Positions 41,584 to 48,936 of a stretch of 64,000 bases of DNA are shown piece by piece; the first letter of the stretch is position 1, and every line of letters starts with the position of its first letter. The notes below the pieces were generated by a model. It was not told where the DNA came from, did no database searches, and saw only the letters and a program-made list of their open reading frames with translations. Made by a program: the position numbers and the translations under genes. The DNA comes from Halorubrum lacusprofundi ATCC 49239 (GTDB lineage: Archaea > Halobacteriota > Halobacteria > Halobacteriales > Haloferacaceae): positions 806,001-870,000 of the forward strand of contig NC_012029.1 in the NCBI RefSeq assembly GCF_000022205.1, written 5' to 3'.

Positions 41584-42018
41584 ATGGACACCGACCCGGA
41601 CGCGCCGGTGCTGATCTTCGACGGCGACTGCCCGTACTGCTCGGTGGCGGCCGTCGCGCTCCGGCGGCTGGAGGGCGTCGCGGCGGTGCCGTGGGAGGCC
41701 GATCCCGTCGGGCCGTTCCTCGACGCGCAGTTCGGCTCGCGCCCGTTCGCGATGGTGCTCGTCGACCCCGGCGAGGGACGGGTGTACGCCGGCCGCTCGG
41801 CGGCCGAGGAGCTGGCCGAGCGCGCCGGCACCCCCGAAATCGTCGGCGGGCTCGTCCGCGACAACTACGACCGGATCGCCGGCGTCGTCGGGACGCTGTC
41901 GGGGCGCGGCCGCGACCCCGACGACGTGCACGAGACCTACCGGCTGACCGACGCCGCGAGCGACCTCGTGGACGGCCTCCGCCTCGCGGCGAGCGACCGG
42001 CCGGAGGCGCTGTCGTAA
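41584..42018 (+). CDS. DCC-family thiol-disulfide oxidoreductase-like protein (DUF393)
   Basis: The 144-residue protein has LIFDGDCPYCSVAAVALRR at the N-terminus, the DxxCxxC signature of the DCC family, and a thioredoxin-like arrangement. FLDAQFGSRPFAMVLVDP and GRVYAGRSAAEELAERA match the family core. The role is probably thiol redox or disulfide handling; the partner is unknown. A CTTAAG box is centred about 28 nt before the ATG. Its TAA stop lies at the junction with the DUF123 gene in the -1 frame. Confidence 0.85.
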   Translation: MDTDPDAPVLIFDGDCPYCSVAAVALRRLEGVAAVPWEADPVGPFLDAQFGSRPFAMVLVDPGEGRVYAGRSAAEELAERAGTPEIVGGLVRDNYDRIAGVVGTLSGRGRDPDDVHETYRLTDAASDLVDGLRLAASDRPEALS

Positions 42019-42560
42019 GCGGGGGCAGAAACGGGGGGGACGGAAGCAACGCGATCGACGGCGATCCCGAGAGCGACGCGGGCGGCACCTACACCCTCCT
42101 CGTCGAACTCGCGGCCCCGGCGACGATCGAGGTCGGTGCGCTCGGAGACCGCCGATTCGAACCCGGCATCTACGCGTATACCGGCAGCGCGCTCGGCACC
42201 GGGGGGTTCTCCCGCGTCGACCGCCACCGCCGGACCGCCCGCGGCGAACACGACGTGCGCCACTGGCACGTCGACCACCTGCTCGGCCACCCCGACGCCC
42301 GGATCGACAGCGTCGTTCGGAGCGTCGACGCCGACGTGGAGTGTGCGGTCGCCGACCGACTCCCAGCGAGCCCGGTTGACGGCTTCGGCGCGTCCGACTG
42401 TGACTGCGGGAGCCACCTCGCCGCGGGCACCGACGGCGCCACCGCCCTCGCCACGCTGGTCCGCGAGGCGCACGAGGTCGCGGTCGAGGAAACCGGCGGA
42501 CACGTCGATGTGATTCCCGGATCCACGGAGCGGATCGACGACGCGAGCGCGACTCGGTGA
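42015..42560 (+). CDS. DUF123 / GIY-YIG-like endonuclease-fold protein; start codon unclear
   Basis: From about 42087 the frame encodes GGTYTLLVELAAPATIEVGAL and PGIYAYTGSALGTGGFSRVDRH, then RHWHVDHLLGHPDA, the DUF123 family signature (YAYTGSA motif, related to GIY-YIG nucleases). The open frame has no ATG, GTG or TTG between 41700 and the end of the conserved N-terminus. The only nearby candidate is GTA at 42015, in a GTAA overlap with the stop of the DCC gene, so I use that position. A -1 frameshift at the end of the DCC gene would fuse both proteins. The 42015-42090 stretch codes for a Gly/Asp-rich linker. Confidence 0.7.
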   Translation, partial: VSGGRNGGDGSNAIDGDPESDAGGTYTLLVELAAPATIEVGALGDRRFEPGIYAYTGSALGTGGFSRVDRHRRTARGEHDVRHWHVDHLLGHPDARIDSVVRSVDADVECAVADRLPASPVDGFGASDCDCGSHLAAGTDGATALATLVREAHEVAVEETGGHVDVIPGSTERIDDASATR

Positions 42561-42585
42561 GCCGCGGACGGATTCCGCCGGTCGT

Positions 42586-43068
42586 CTACAGATCGTACCG
42601 CTCGGCCACGCTTCGGAGCTGTTCGCGCCGCCCCTCGATCGCGTCGTCGCGCAGCGTCTCCTCCGCGTCGGTCGGTGTGGTCAGCTCCGGTACGCTCGCC
42701 GGGGTGCCCTCGTCGTCGAGCGCGACGAAGGTGAAGTAGGAGGTCGTCGTCCGGCGGCGCTCGTCGGTCCTAGGGTTCTCAGCGCTGACGTGAACCTTCA
42801 CGTCGACGCTCGTGTTCCCCACGTTGAACACGTACCCCTCGATCACGGCAACTTCGCCCATCTCGATGGGAGAGATGAAGTCGACGTGATCCATCGAGGC
42901 GGTGACGACCTGCCGGTTCGAGAAGCGCATTCCGGCGATGGCGCCGCAGATGTCCATCCAGTGGAGGACCGCGCCCCCGAGCGCTCGCCCGAGGTTATTC
43001 GTGTCGTTCGGCAACAGCAGTTCGGTCATCTCGGTGTACGACTCCGCGACCGTCGCCGTCTCGTCCAT
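42586..43068 (-). CDS. Acyl-CoA thioesterase (hotdog fold)
   Basis: The 160-residue protein has TELLLPNDTNNLGRALGGAVLHWMD, with the Asn/Gly hotdog helix and catalytic Asp of the YciA/BFIT group, and VTASMDHVDFISPIEMGEVAVIEGYVFNVGNTSVDVKVHVSAE. It hydrolyses acyl-CoA to free acid and CoA; substrate length is not clear. The C-terminal helix is polar. The gene is convergent with the DUF123 gene and separated by 25 nt. Confidence 0.92.
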   Translation of the reverse strand: MDETATVAESYTEMTELLLPNDTNNLGRALGGAVLHWMDICGAIAGMRFSNRQVVTASMDHVDFISPIEMGEVAVIEGYVFNVGNTSVDVKVHVSAENPRTDERRRTTTSYFTFVALDDEGTPASVPELTTPTDAEETLRDDAIEGRREQLRSVAERYDL

Positions 43069-43124
43069 GCCGTCGGTGAGGCGGCGGGTGACTTGAACCT
43101 CCTGACCGGCGGCGAGTGCAGCGG

Positions 43125-43577
43125 TCAGGCGCCGCCTTGGGGACCGTCGTCGAACCGGATCGAGTCCTGCGGGCGACCCGCCTCGTCAATCACCGCGTCG
43201 GAGACGATGATCGGACAGTCGATCCGAACGGCGATCGCGAGCGCGTCGGAGGGGCGCGCGTCGAAGACGAACCGCTCCGGCTCGCCGTTCTCGTACCGCT
43301 CGGCGTCGACCTTCGCGTAGAAGGTTCCGTCCCGGAGGTCGTCGACTCGGACGCGGTCGATCGCACCGCCGAACTCGGTGAGGATGTCGACGAGGAGGTC
43401 GTGCGTCAGCGGCCGGTCGAACGGTTCGCCTTCGAGCGCCATCCCGATCGATTGCGCCTGATCGGCGCTGACGAAGATCGGGACGTACTCGCCGCGCGCG
43501 GACAGGATGACCGCCGGCACGTCGCCGCCGGGTGCGGAGCCCGCTCCGACCCCGACGACCTCGGCTTCGTGTTCCAT
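43125..43577 (-). CDS. Bifunctional nuclease family protein (DUF151)
   Basis: The 150-residue protein has the BFN domain: PAVILSARGEYVPIFVSADQAQSIGMALEGEPFDRPLTHDLL, VRVDDLRDGTFYAKV and FDARPSDALAIAVRIDCPIIVSDAVIDEAG. Plant and bacterial members were reported to have RNase/DNase activity; archaeal function is not established. The ATG at 43577 is decided by the domain start (MEHEAEVVGVG). It reads in the same direction as the thioesterase gene, with a 56-nt gap. Confidence 0.9.
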   Translation of the reverse strand: MEHEAEVVGVGAGSAPGGDVPAVILSARGEYVPIFVSADQAQSIGMALEGEPFDRPLTHDLLVDILTEFGGAIDRVRVDDLRDGTFYAKVDAERYENGEPERFVFDARPSDALAIAVRIDCPIIVSDAVIDEAGRPQDSIRFDDGPQGGA

Positions 43578-43665
43578 ACCGGATCGTGGCGGCGGCGGCA
43601 TGAATAGCTGTCCCACGTGAGCGCAGCCCGAGGCGATCGGTACTGTGTGTCGGCAGCGCGCCCCG

Positions 43666-44370
43666 TCAGCGGCCGCCCCAGTACCAGTACGCCCAGCCGA
43701 TCGTGAACACGAGCGCGGCACCGACGAAGAAGACGACCCCCGGCTCAAGCAGCGAGACGGCGTAGTCAGCCAAGGGATCGACGACGTACTCGACGGTGCC
43801 GTCGATCTCGCCGCTGCCGCCGCCGTCGGCCTCAGAGACCGTCTCGATGGAAGGCCCGTCCGCAGCGTCTTCGGTCGCCGCGTCGCCGCCGGCACCCCCG
43901 CCCGTGCTCCTCGACACGCGAGCGGTCGGTCTCGGCACCGAGAGCACCCGCTGGGCCGCGACCGCCGCCAGCCCGATGATCCCGTAGCCGCCGAGCAGCC
44001 GCATCAGGGCCGACTTGATCCCGTTCGACTCCTCAGAACCGCCAGCGAAGAGTACGAGTGGCTCGTCGGCGGCCGCGTACACGTCCATCTCTCGGCCCTT
44101 CTCGGAGTAGGTCGTGTCGACGACATCGACGAGGTCGGCTCTGTTGAGCTTCGAGAGGTGATACTGGACGTTCTGGAGCGTGGTGTCGACGGCGTCAGCG
44201 AGTTCCGATTTCGTCGCCGGCTCGTCGTGGAGCCGCGTGAGAATCTCGCGTGCCGTCTCGGAGCCGAGTGCGGCGATGAGCTCGTCTGCGTCATCTTCGT
44301 TGACGCCGACCACCCGCGGCTCTCGATCTTCGGGGGTCGCGTCGGGGAGGGAGGGCAACAGCCGCGACAT
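43666..44370 (-). CDS. ArsR-type winged-helix regulator with C-terminal membrane segments
   Basis: The 234-residue protein has a winged helix at about residues 25-95 (DELIAALGSETAREILTRLHDEP, KSELADAVDTTLQNVQYHLSKLNRADLVDV). Then GYGIIGLAAVAAQRVL may be one weak membrane helix, and PGVVFFVGAALVFTIGWAYWYWG is a strong one at the C-terminus, separated by a Gly/Asp-rich linker. Membrane-bound HTH regulators of this type are common in haloarchaea. AAATTTGTATTC is centred 28 nt upstream. It is divergent from the TraB gene; mutual regulation is possible but unproved. Confidence 0.85.
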   Translation of the reverse strand: MSRLLPSLPDATPEDREPRVVGVNEDDADELIAALGSETAREILTRLHDEPATKSELADAVDTTLQNVQYHLSKLNRADLVDVVDTTYSEKGREMDVYAAADEPLVLFAGGSEESNGIKSALMRLLGGYGIIGLAAVAAQRVLSVPRPTARVSRSTGGGAGGDAATEDAADGPSIETVSEADGGGSGEIDGTVEYVVDPLADYAVSLLEPGVVFFVGAALVFTIGWAYWYWGGR

Positions 44371-44478
44371 ACCAGTCTCTGTGACCCGTGAGAATACAAA
44401 TTTGTTGGATCCTTGAGGCGGTGCCGCGCGCTCACCGACTCACAAACCCTAAACGCGGCGACGGAGTACGTCGTGGCA

Positions 44479-46290
44479 ATGACAGAGACGCCAGGGGGAT
44501 CCGACGGCGCGTCCCCGCCCCCGACGGCGAGCGAGCCGGCGCCGACGGCAAGCGACTCGGCGCCAATCGATGGCGAGGGTTCCCCTGCGAGTGGTGCAGC
44601 CGGAACGCCCGCCGCCGGCGACGAGTCCGGCTCCGTGACGGTCGTCGGAACCGCGCACGTCTCCAAGCAGTCGGTCGACGAGGTCGAGGAGACGATCGAG
44701 CGCGAGCGACCCGACGTGGTCGCCGTCGAGCTCGACGAGGGGCGATACCGCCAGATGAACGGCGAAAGCCCCGACGATCTCGACGCGAGCGACCTGCTGC
44801 GGGGAAACACCGTCTTCCAGTTCCTCGCGTACTGGATGCTGTCGTACGTCCAGACCCAGCTCGGTGACCGGTTCGACATCGAGCCCGGCGCCGACATGCG
44901 GGCCGCCATCGACGTCGCCGAGGGGCTCGGCATCGACGTGGCGCTGGTCGACCGAGACATCCAGACGACGATACAGCGCTTCTGGGCCCGGATGTCGCTC
45001 ACCGAGAAGCTGCGAATGGTGGGCGGACTCGCGTTCGGCGTCACCGACTCCCGCGTGGTTGGGGTGTTAGTTGGACTGTTCGTCGGTATTCTCGCTGGTC
45101 CGGTGATCGGGCTCTTCGGTGGGAGCGTCGGCGTCACTGACGCCCTGTTGACGAGCGTCACGGGCGGCGTGCTCGCCACGGTTGCGGTCGCGATCGCCGT
45201 CGATCAGGTCGGGAAGGTCGCGCTCTCACCCGATGGACGCCTCTACGCCGCAGCGGCACTGGGCGTCGCGGCCGGTATCATCGCCGCCGCGGTCGGTGCG
45301 CTCGACGGGATCGTCGCGACGTATCTCGGCGGCTTCGCCGTGACGGCGATCGGCAGCCTCGGGCTCGGGATCTCGCTCGGCTTAACCCTCGGTGTGGTCG
45401 CGTCACTCGCGATGACCGTCGTCGGACGGGGCACCAGCGAGCCCGAACACGGCGGGATCGAGGAACTCGGGATGGAGGACCTGACCGACACCGACGTGGT
45501 GACGATGATGATGGAGGAGTTCCGGCAGTTCTCCCCGGGCGGCGCGGAGGCGCTCATCGACGAGCGCGACGCCTTCATCGCCCACCGGCTCGTCGCCCTC
45601 CGCGAGGCCGGGCACAACGTGGTCGCCGTCGTCGGCGCGGGTCACCGCGCGGGGATCGAGGGGTACCTCGCCGACCCCGCGTCGCTCCCGCCGATGGAAG
45701 ACCTCGTCGGGAAAGAGCGCGGGCGACGGCTCCCGTGGAAGAAGGCGATCGGCTACGCGATCACCGTCAGCTTCGTGGGCTTCTTCGTCCTGCTCGCGCT
45801 CGCCGGCGTGGAGAACGCGTTCCTGTTCCGGCTGTTCGGCGCGTGGTTCCTGATCAACGGCGCGTTCGCGTTCGCATTCGCGAAACTCGCCGGCGCACGC
45901 TGGACTTCGGCCGGCGTCGGCGGCGCCGTCGCGTGGATGACCTCGATCAACCCGGTGCTCGCGCCCGGCTGGTTCACCGGCTACGTCGAGCTCCGGCATC
46001 TCACGGTGAACGTCGGCGATATCGGACGGCTCAACGAGCTGCTCTCCGACGAGACGCAGTCGCCCTCCGAGCTGGTCTCCGCGATGCTCGACGTGCCGCT
46101 GTTCAAGCTCATCGTCGTCGTCGCGATGACGAACATCGGCAGTATCGTCGCGAGCTTCCTGTTCGCGGTGTACGTCATCCCCGCGATGTTCGGCGACGTA
46201 GGCGGCGTCGACGAGGTGGGACGGCTCATGGTCGAGGGCGCACGCACCGGCGCGGAACTGATCCGAAGCGCGGTCACGGGTGGCGCATGA
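44479..46290 (+). CDS. TraB/PrgY-family membrane protein with a hydrophobic insertion inside the TraB domain
   Basis: The 603-residue protein starts MTETPGGSDGASPPP and has the TraB motifs VTVVGTAHVSKQSVDEVEETI, VVAVELDEGRYRQM, LSYVQTQLGDRFDIEPGADMRAAIDVAE and, much later, RDAFIAHRLVALREAGHNVVAVVGAGHRAGI. Between them (residues about 195-335) is a hydrophobic stretch with four or five probable membrane segments, where other archaeal TraB proteins have only a short linker. More membrane helices follow at about 430-600. TraB/PrgY proteins relate to the peptidase-like Tiki/GumN fold and shut down peptide pheromones in enterococci. The archaeal function is unknown. Confidence 0.88.
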   Translation: MTETPGGSDGASPPPTASEPAPTASDSAPIDGEGSPASGAAGTPAAGDESGSVTVVGTAHVSKQSVDEVEETIERERPDVVAVELDEGRYRQMNGESPDDLDASDLLRGNTVFQFLAYWMLSYVQTQLGDRFDIEPGADMRAAIDVAEGLGIDVALVDRDIQTTIQRFWARMSLTEKLRMVGGLAFGVTDSRVVGVLVGLFVGILAGPVIGLFGGSVGVTDALLTSVTGGVLATVAVAIAVDQVGKVALSPDGRLYAAAALGVAAGIIAAAVGALDGIVATYLGGFAVTAIGSLGLGISLGLTLGVVASLAMTVVGRGTSEPEHGGIEELGMEDLTDTDVVTMMMEEFRQFSPGGAEALIDERDAFIAHRLVALREAGHNVVAVVGAGHRAGIEGYLADPASLPPMEDLVGKERGRRLPWKKAIGYAITVSFVGFFVLLALAGVENAFLFRLFGAWFLINGAFAFAFAKLAGARWTSAGVGGAVAWMTSINPVLAPGWFTGYVELRHLTVNVGDIGRLNELLSDETQSPSELVSAMLDVPLFKLIVVVAMTNIGSIVASFLFAVYVIPAMFGDVGGVDEVGRLMVEGARTGAELIRSAVTGGA

Positions 46291-46339
46291 TCCGACGCGT
46301 TGCGGTGGGCATAACTCGGCGCGCTAGTGAGGTGAACGC

Positions 46340-47008
46340 ATGAGCGGAACTCTGCAGGGCCGACGGATCGCCGGGCTCTACTTCAGCGGGACCGAGATCC
46401 GCGACCTGCTGGTCGCGTGGCTCGCGCTCGGCGTCGCGTTCACGTTCTTCTTCGTGAACGGCACCGCCGGTTTCGATCGGCTGCTCGCGGCGGGGATCGT
46501 CCCGCCGCTTCTGGTCGGGCTGCTCACCGCGGGCGTCGCGTTCCTCCTCCACGAGATCGCCCACAAGGTCGTCGCGGTCCACTACGACCAGGTCGCCGAG
46601 TTCCGGGCGGACAACAGCATGCTGTTTCTGGCCGTGATGAGCTCGCTTCTCGGGTTCATCTTCGCCGCGCCCGGTGCGGTCCACCACCGCGGCCGGCTGA
46701 CGCCCCGCGAACACGGCCACATCGCGCTGGCCGGGCCGGTAGTCAACCTCCTCCTCACGCTCGTGTTCCTGCCGGCGCTCCTGCTCGGTCCCGTCGTCGG
46801 GAGCCCGGTGATAACCCTGATCGGTTCCCGCGGGATCGCGATCAACGTCTTCCTCGCGGCGTTTAACCTGATTCCGTACGGCCCCCTCGACGGGAAGACC
46901 GTGCTCGACTGGAGCAAGGGTGTGTGGGCCGGCTTCTTCGTCCTCTCCGTCGTGCTCACGATCGGGCTCGTGTTCGTCGGCGGACTCGGCTTCGGCGGGC
47001 CGTTCTGA
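46340..47008 (+). CDS. Site-2 protease (M50) family intramembrane metalloprotease
   Basis: The 222-residue membrane protein has the M50 zinc motif FLLHEIAHKVVAVHYDQVAEFRAD (HExxH) in a hydrophobic helix and YGPLDGKTVLDWSKGVW, the second zinc ligand Asp (xxPLDG). Five or six membrane helices are predicted. Site-2 proteases cut membrane-bound anti-sigma or regulatory proteins; here the substrate is unknown. It lies 49 nt after the TraB gene on the same strand, so they may be expressed together. Confidence 0.92.
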   Translation: MSGTLQGRRIAGLYFSGTEIRDLLVAWLALGVAFTFFFVNGTAGFDRLLAAGIVPPLLVGLLTAGVAFLLHEIAHKVVAVHYDQVAEFRADNSMLFLAVMSSLLGFIFAAPGAVHHRGRLTPREHGHIALAGPVVNLLLTLVFLPALLLGPVVGSPVITLIGSRGIAINVFLAAFNLIPYGPLDGKTVLDWSKGVWAGFFVLSVVLTIGLVFVGGLGFGGPF

Positions 47009-47106
47009 GCCGGGCGTCGCCGGCCCCTGCCGGCCCCGCGGTCCTCGCCCTCCACCCGTTCGCGGGGAACGGTGCGCTTTTGCTCCGCGGGCGTCCCTCG
47101 ACACAC

Positions 47107-48138
47107 ATGACCGAGGGCGACGGCGGCGAGACGGGCGGCGGCGACGAGGAACCGACGATCGACGGCGACGACGAACTCACCTACGCGGACGCCGGCGTCG
47201 ACATCGACGCCAGCGAGGCGGCGACCGCGGCGCTGATCGGCGCGGTCGGCGAGGGGGAGGGCGACTACGCCGGCCTGCTCGACATCGGCGACCGCTACCT
47301 CGCGCTGGCGACCGACGGGGTCGGGACGAAGCTGCTCGTCGCCGAGGCGCTTAGCGACTACTCGACGGTGGGGATCGACTGCATCGCGATGAACGTCAAC
47401 GACCTCGTTGCCGCCGGGGTGCGCCCCGTCGCGTTCGTCGACTACCTCGCCGTCGACGAGCCGGACGAGCGGTTCGCCGAGCAGGTCGGCGAGGGGCTCG
47501 CGCGCGGCGCCGAACTCGCCGACATGGAGCTCGTCGGCGGCGAGACCGCGGTGATGCCCGACGTGATCCGCGGGCTCGATCTGGCGGGGACCTGCGCCGG
47601 ACTCGCCGCGAAGGAGGCCGTCTTCGACGGCGCGGCGGAGCCGGGCGACGCACTCGTCGGCTGGCGTTCCTCCGGGATCCACTCGAACGGGCTCACGCTC
47701 GCCCGGGAGGCCGCGACCCGCGAGCACGCGTACACCGACCCGTGTCCGTTCGACGGGTACGAGACGGTCGGCGAGGCGCTGTTAGAGCCGACCCGGATCT
47801 ACACCGATCTGCTCGACCCGATGCGCGACCACGGCGTGCGCGGCGCGGCTCACGTTACCGGCGGCGGCTGGACCAACCTGACGCGGCTCGGCGCGAATCG
47901 GTACGTCGTCGACGACGCCTTCGAGCCGCAGCCCGTCTTCGAGTTCGTGCAGTCGGAGGGGAGCGTCTCTGACGAGGAAATGCACCGGACGTTCAACATG
48001 GGGACCGGCTTCGTCGCCGCCGTCGACCCCGACGCGGCCGAATCGCTGGCTGCCGAGACGGATGGGCGTGTGATCGGGCGAGTAGAGGAGGGCGATGATG
48101 ATGAGGGGAGCGTCGCGATCCGCGGACTGGAGTTATAA
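47107..48138 (+). CDS. purM: Phosphoribosylformylglycinamidine cyclo-ligase
   Basis: The 343-residue protein has an acidic N-terminal extension of about 23 residues, then TYADAGVDIDASEAATAAL, ALATDGVGTKLLVAEAL, VNDLVAAGVRPVAFVDYLAV, LVGGETAVMPDVI, WRSSGIHSNGLTLAREAA and AHVTGGGWTNLTRLG, the PurM signature. It closes the imidazole ring of AIR in purine synthesis with ATP. The ATG at 47107 was chosen for the halophilic acidic start. The stop codon TAA is part of a TTATAAG motif that marks the edge of the repeat region at 48.1 kb. Confidence 0.94.
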   Translation: MTEGDGGETGGGDEEPTIDGDDELTYADAGVDIDASEAATAALIGAVGEGEGDYAGLLDIGDRYLALATDGVGTKLLVAEALSDYSTVGIDCIAMNVNDLVAAGVRPVAFVDYLAVDEPDERFAEQVGEGLARGAELADMELVGGETAVMPDVIRGLDLAGTCAGLAAKEAVFDGAAEPGDALVGWRSSGIHSNGLTLAREAATREHAYTDPCPFDGYETVGEALLEPTRIYTDLLDPMRDHGVRGAAHVTGGGWTNLTRLGANRYVVDDAFEPQPVFEFVQSEGSVSDEEMHRTFNMGTGFVAAVDPDAAESLAAETDGRVIGRVEEGDDDEGSVAIRGLEL

Positions 48139-48200
48139 GTAGTTGTTGTCAGCGGGAATCCGGTTCCTGTCGGCACTGTAGCCGATCGCTTATAAATGGG
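48133..48200 (+). repeat. Degenerate repeat-element ends next to purM
   Basis: TTATAAGTAGTT (48133-48144) followed by CAGCGG resembles the right edge of copy B (ATTTATAAGTAGTTAACAGCGG at 48293-48314), and CTTATAAATGGGCG near 48190 resembles a left edge. Between them lie about 45 bp without other matches. They look like remains of further copies, forming a nested or stacked repeat region between purM and copy B. The remainder, to 48291, holds no gene or clear motif. Confidence 0.5.
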
Positions 48201-48291
48201 CGTTGGCGTGGGAACCTCCTCTGGAGCGGTTCTAAGCGTTCGCTAATAAATCGTTGCTGGCGCGGTGAACTGTTTCGAATTCTCATTCGGT

Positions 48292-48644
48292 CATTTATAA
48301 GTAGTTAACAGCGGATCGACGGTGAACACCTCCAAAGCCCCCAGCCGCGACGACTCGCGCGCTTTGCTGCGCGCTTCAGTCGCTCACTTTGTTCGCTCCT
48401 TGCAGTGCTTGCTGCAGCGTGCTTCGTCCTCGCGACTGCCCCTTTGAGTCCCGCCCCGCCCCGCCCCGCAGCTGCAGCCTCACGCCTCCCCAGCCTCGTC
48501 ACCGGCGCGTAGCGCCGGTTGCAAGCGAGAGATTCGCTCTCGCCCTGTCGCTGGCGCCGTCGGCGCCAGCGACTCCCTCGTGCGGGCTGCTTGCGCCCTA
48601 ACGGGCGCTCGCAGGCGCACGCCACCGCACCGTTCATTTATAAG
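48292..48644 (-). repeat. Mosaic repeat element copy B (TTATAAATG-bounded)
   Basis: This copy lies on the minus strand between purM and the 98-residue gene. Its left end is CTTATAAATG (complement of 48635-48644), followed by GTGCGGTGGCG (48620-48630). Conserved blocks identical or nearly identical to copy A occur at 48478-48500, 48436-48452 and 48326-48346, in the same order. Palindromic stems occupy 48503-48518 and 48546-48572 (12-bp arms GTCGCTGGCGCC / GGCGCCAGCGAC). Two inner modules (48369-48410, 48520-48548) lie in the opposite orientation relative to copy A. The terminal TTATAAATG includes the stop codon (48638-48640) of the adjacent gene. Confidence 0.75.
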
Positions 48645-48934
48645 GAGCTGTCGCCGTTTTGCGCGGCGTCGACGCGGTCCGCCGTCGACTCCAGCGCCTC
48701 GGCGAGCGTCCGTGCCTGCGCGGGCGAGAGGTCGACCTCGTCGGCGTGGGCGGGGAGGTCGTCGATCGCCGTGTTATCGAGTTCGACTTCCAGCGTGACG
48801 TGTTCGGGGTCCTCCCGGGGAGCCGTGACGTTCACGACGCCGGGCGCGTCGGCCTCGAACTCGTGCCCGCGGGCGCGGCCCTCCACGAGGTCGAGCGTCG
48901 TGTAGGCGTTCACGCGGAGCAGGCGATCGGACAT
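48638..48934 (-). CDS. Conserved small haloarchaeal protein (DUF6360-like), 98 residues
   Basis: The protein starts MSDRLLRVNAYTTLDLVEGRA and is acidic, with a likely beta sheet (VVNVTAPREDPEHVTLEVEL) and a C-terminal helix (SPAQARTLAEALESTADRVDAAQN). It starts 2 nt after the reductase stop, so it is co-transcribed with it. I recall this as DUF6360, not certain. The stop codon TAA lies inside the TTATAAATG terminus of repeat copy B. Confidence 0.75.
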   Translation of the reverse strand: MSDRLLRVNAYTTLDLVEGRARGHEFEADAPGVVNVTAPREDPEHVTLEVELDNTAIDDLPAHADEVDLSPAQARTLAEALESTADRVDAAQNGDSSL

Positions 48935-48936
48935 CG

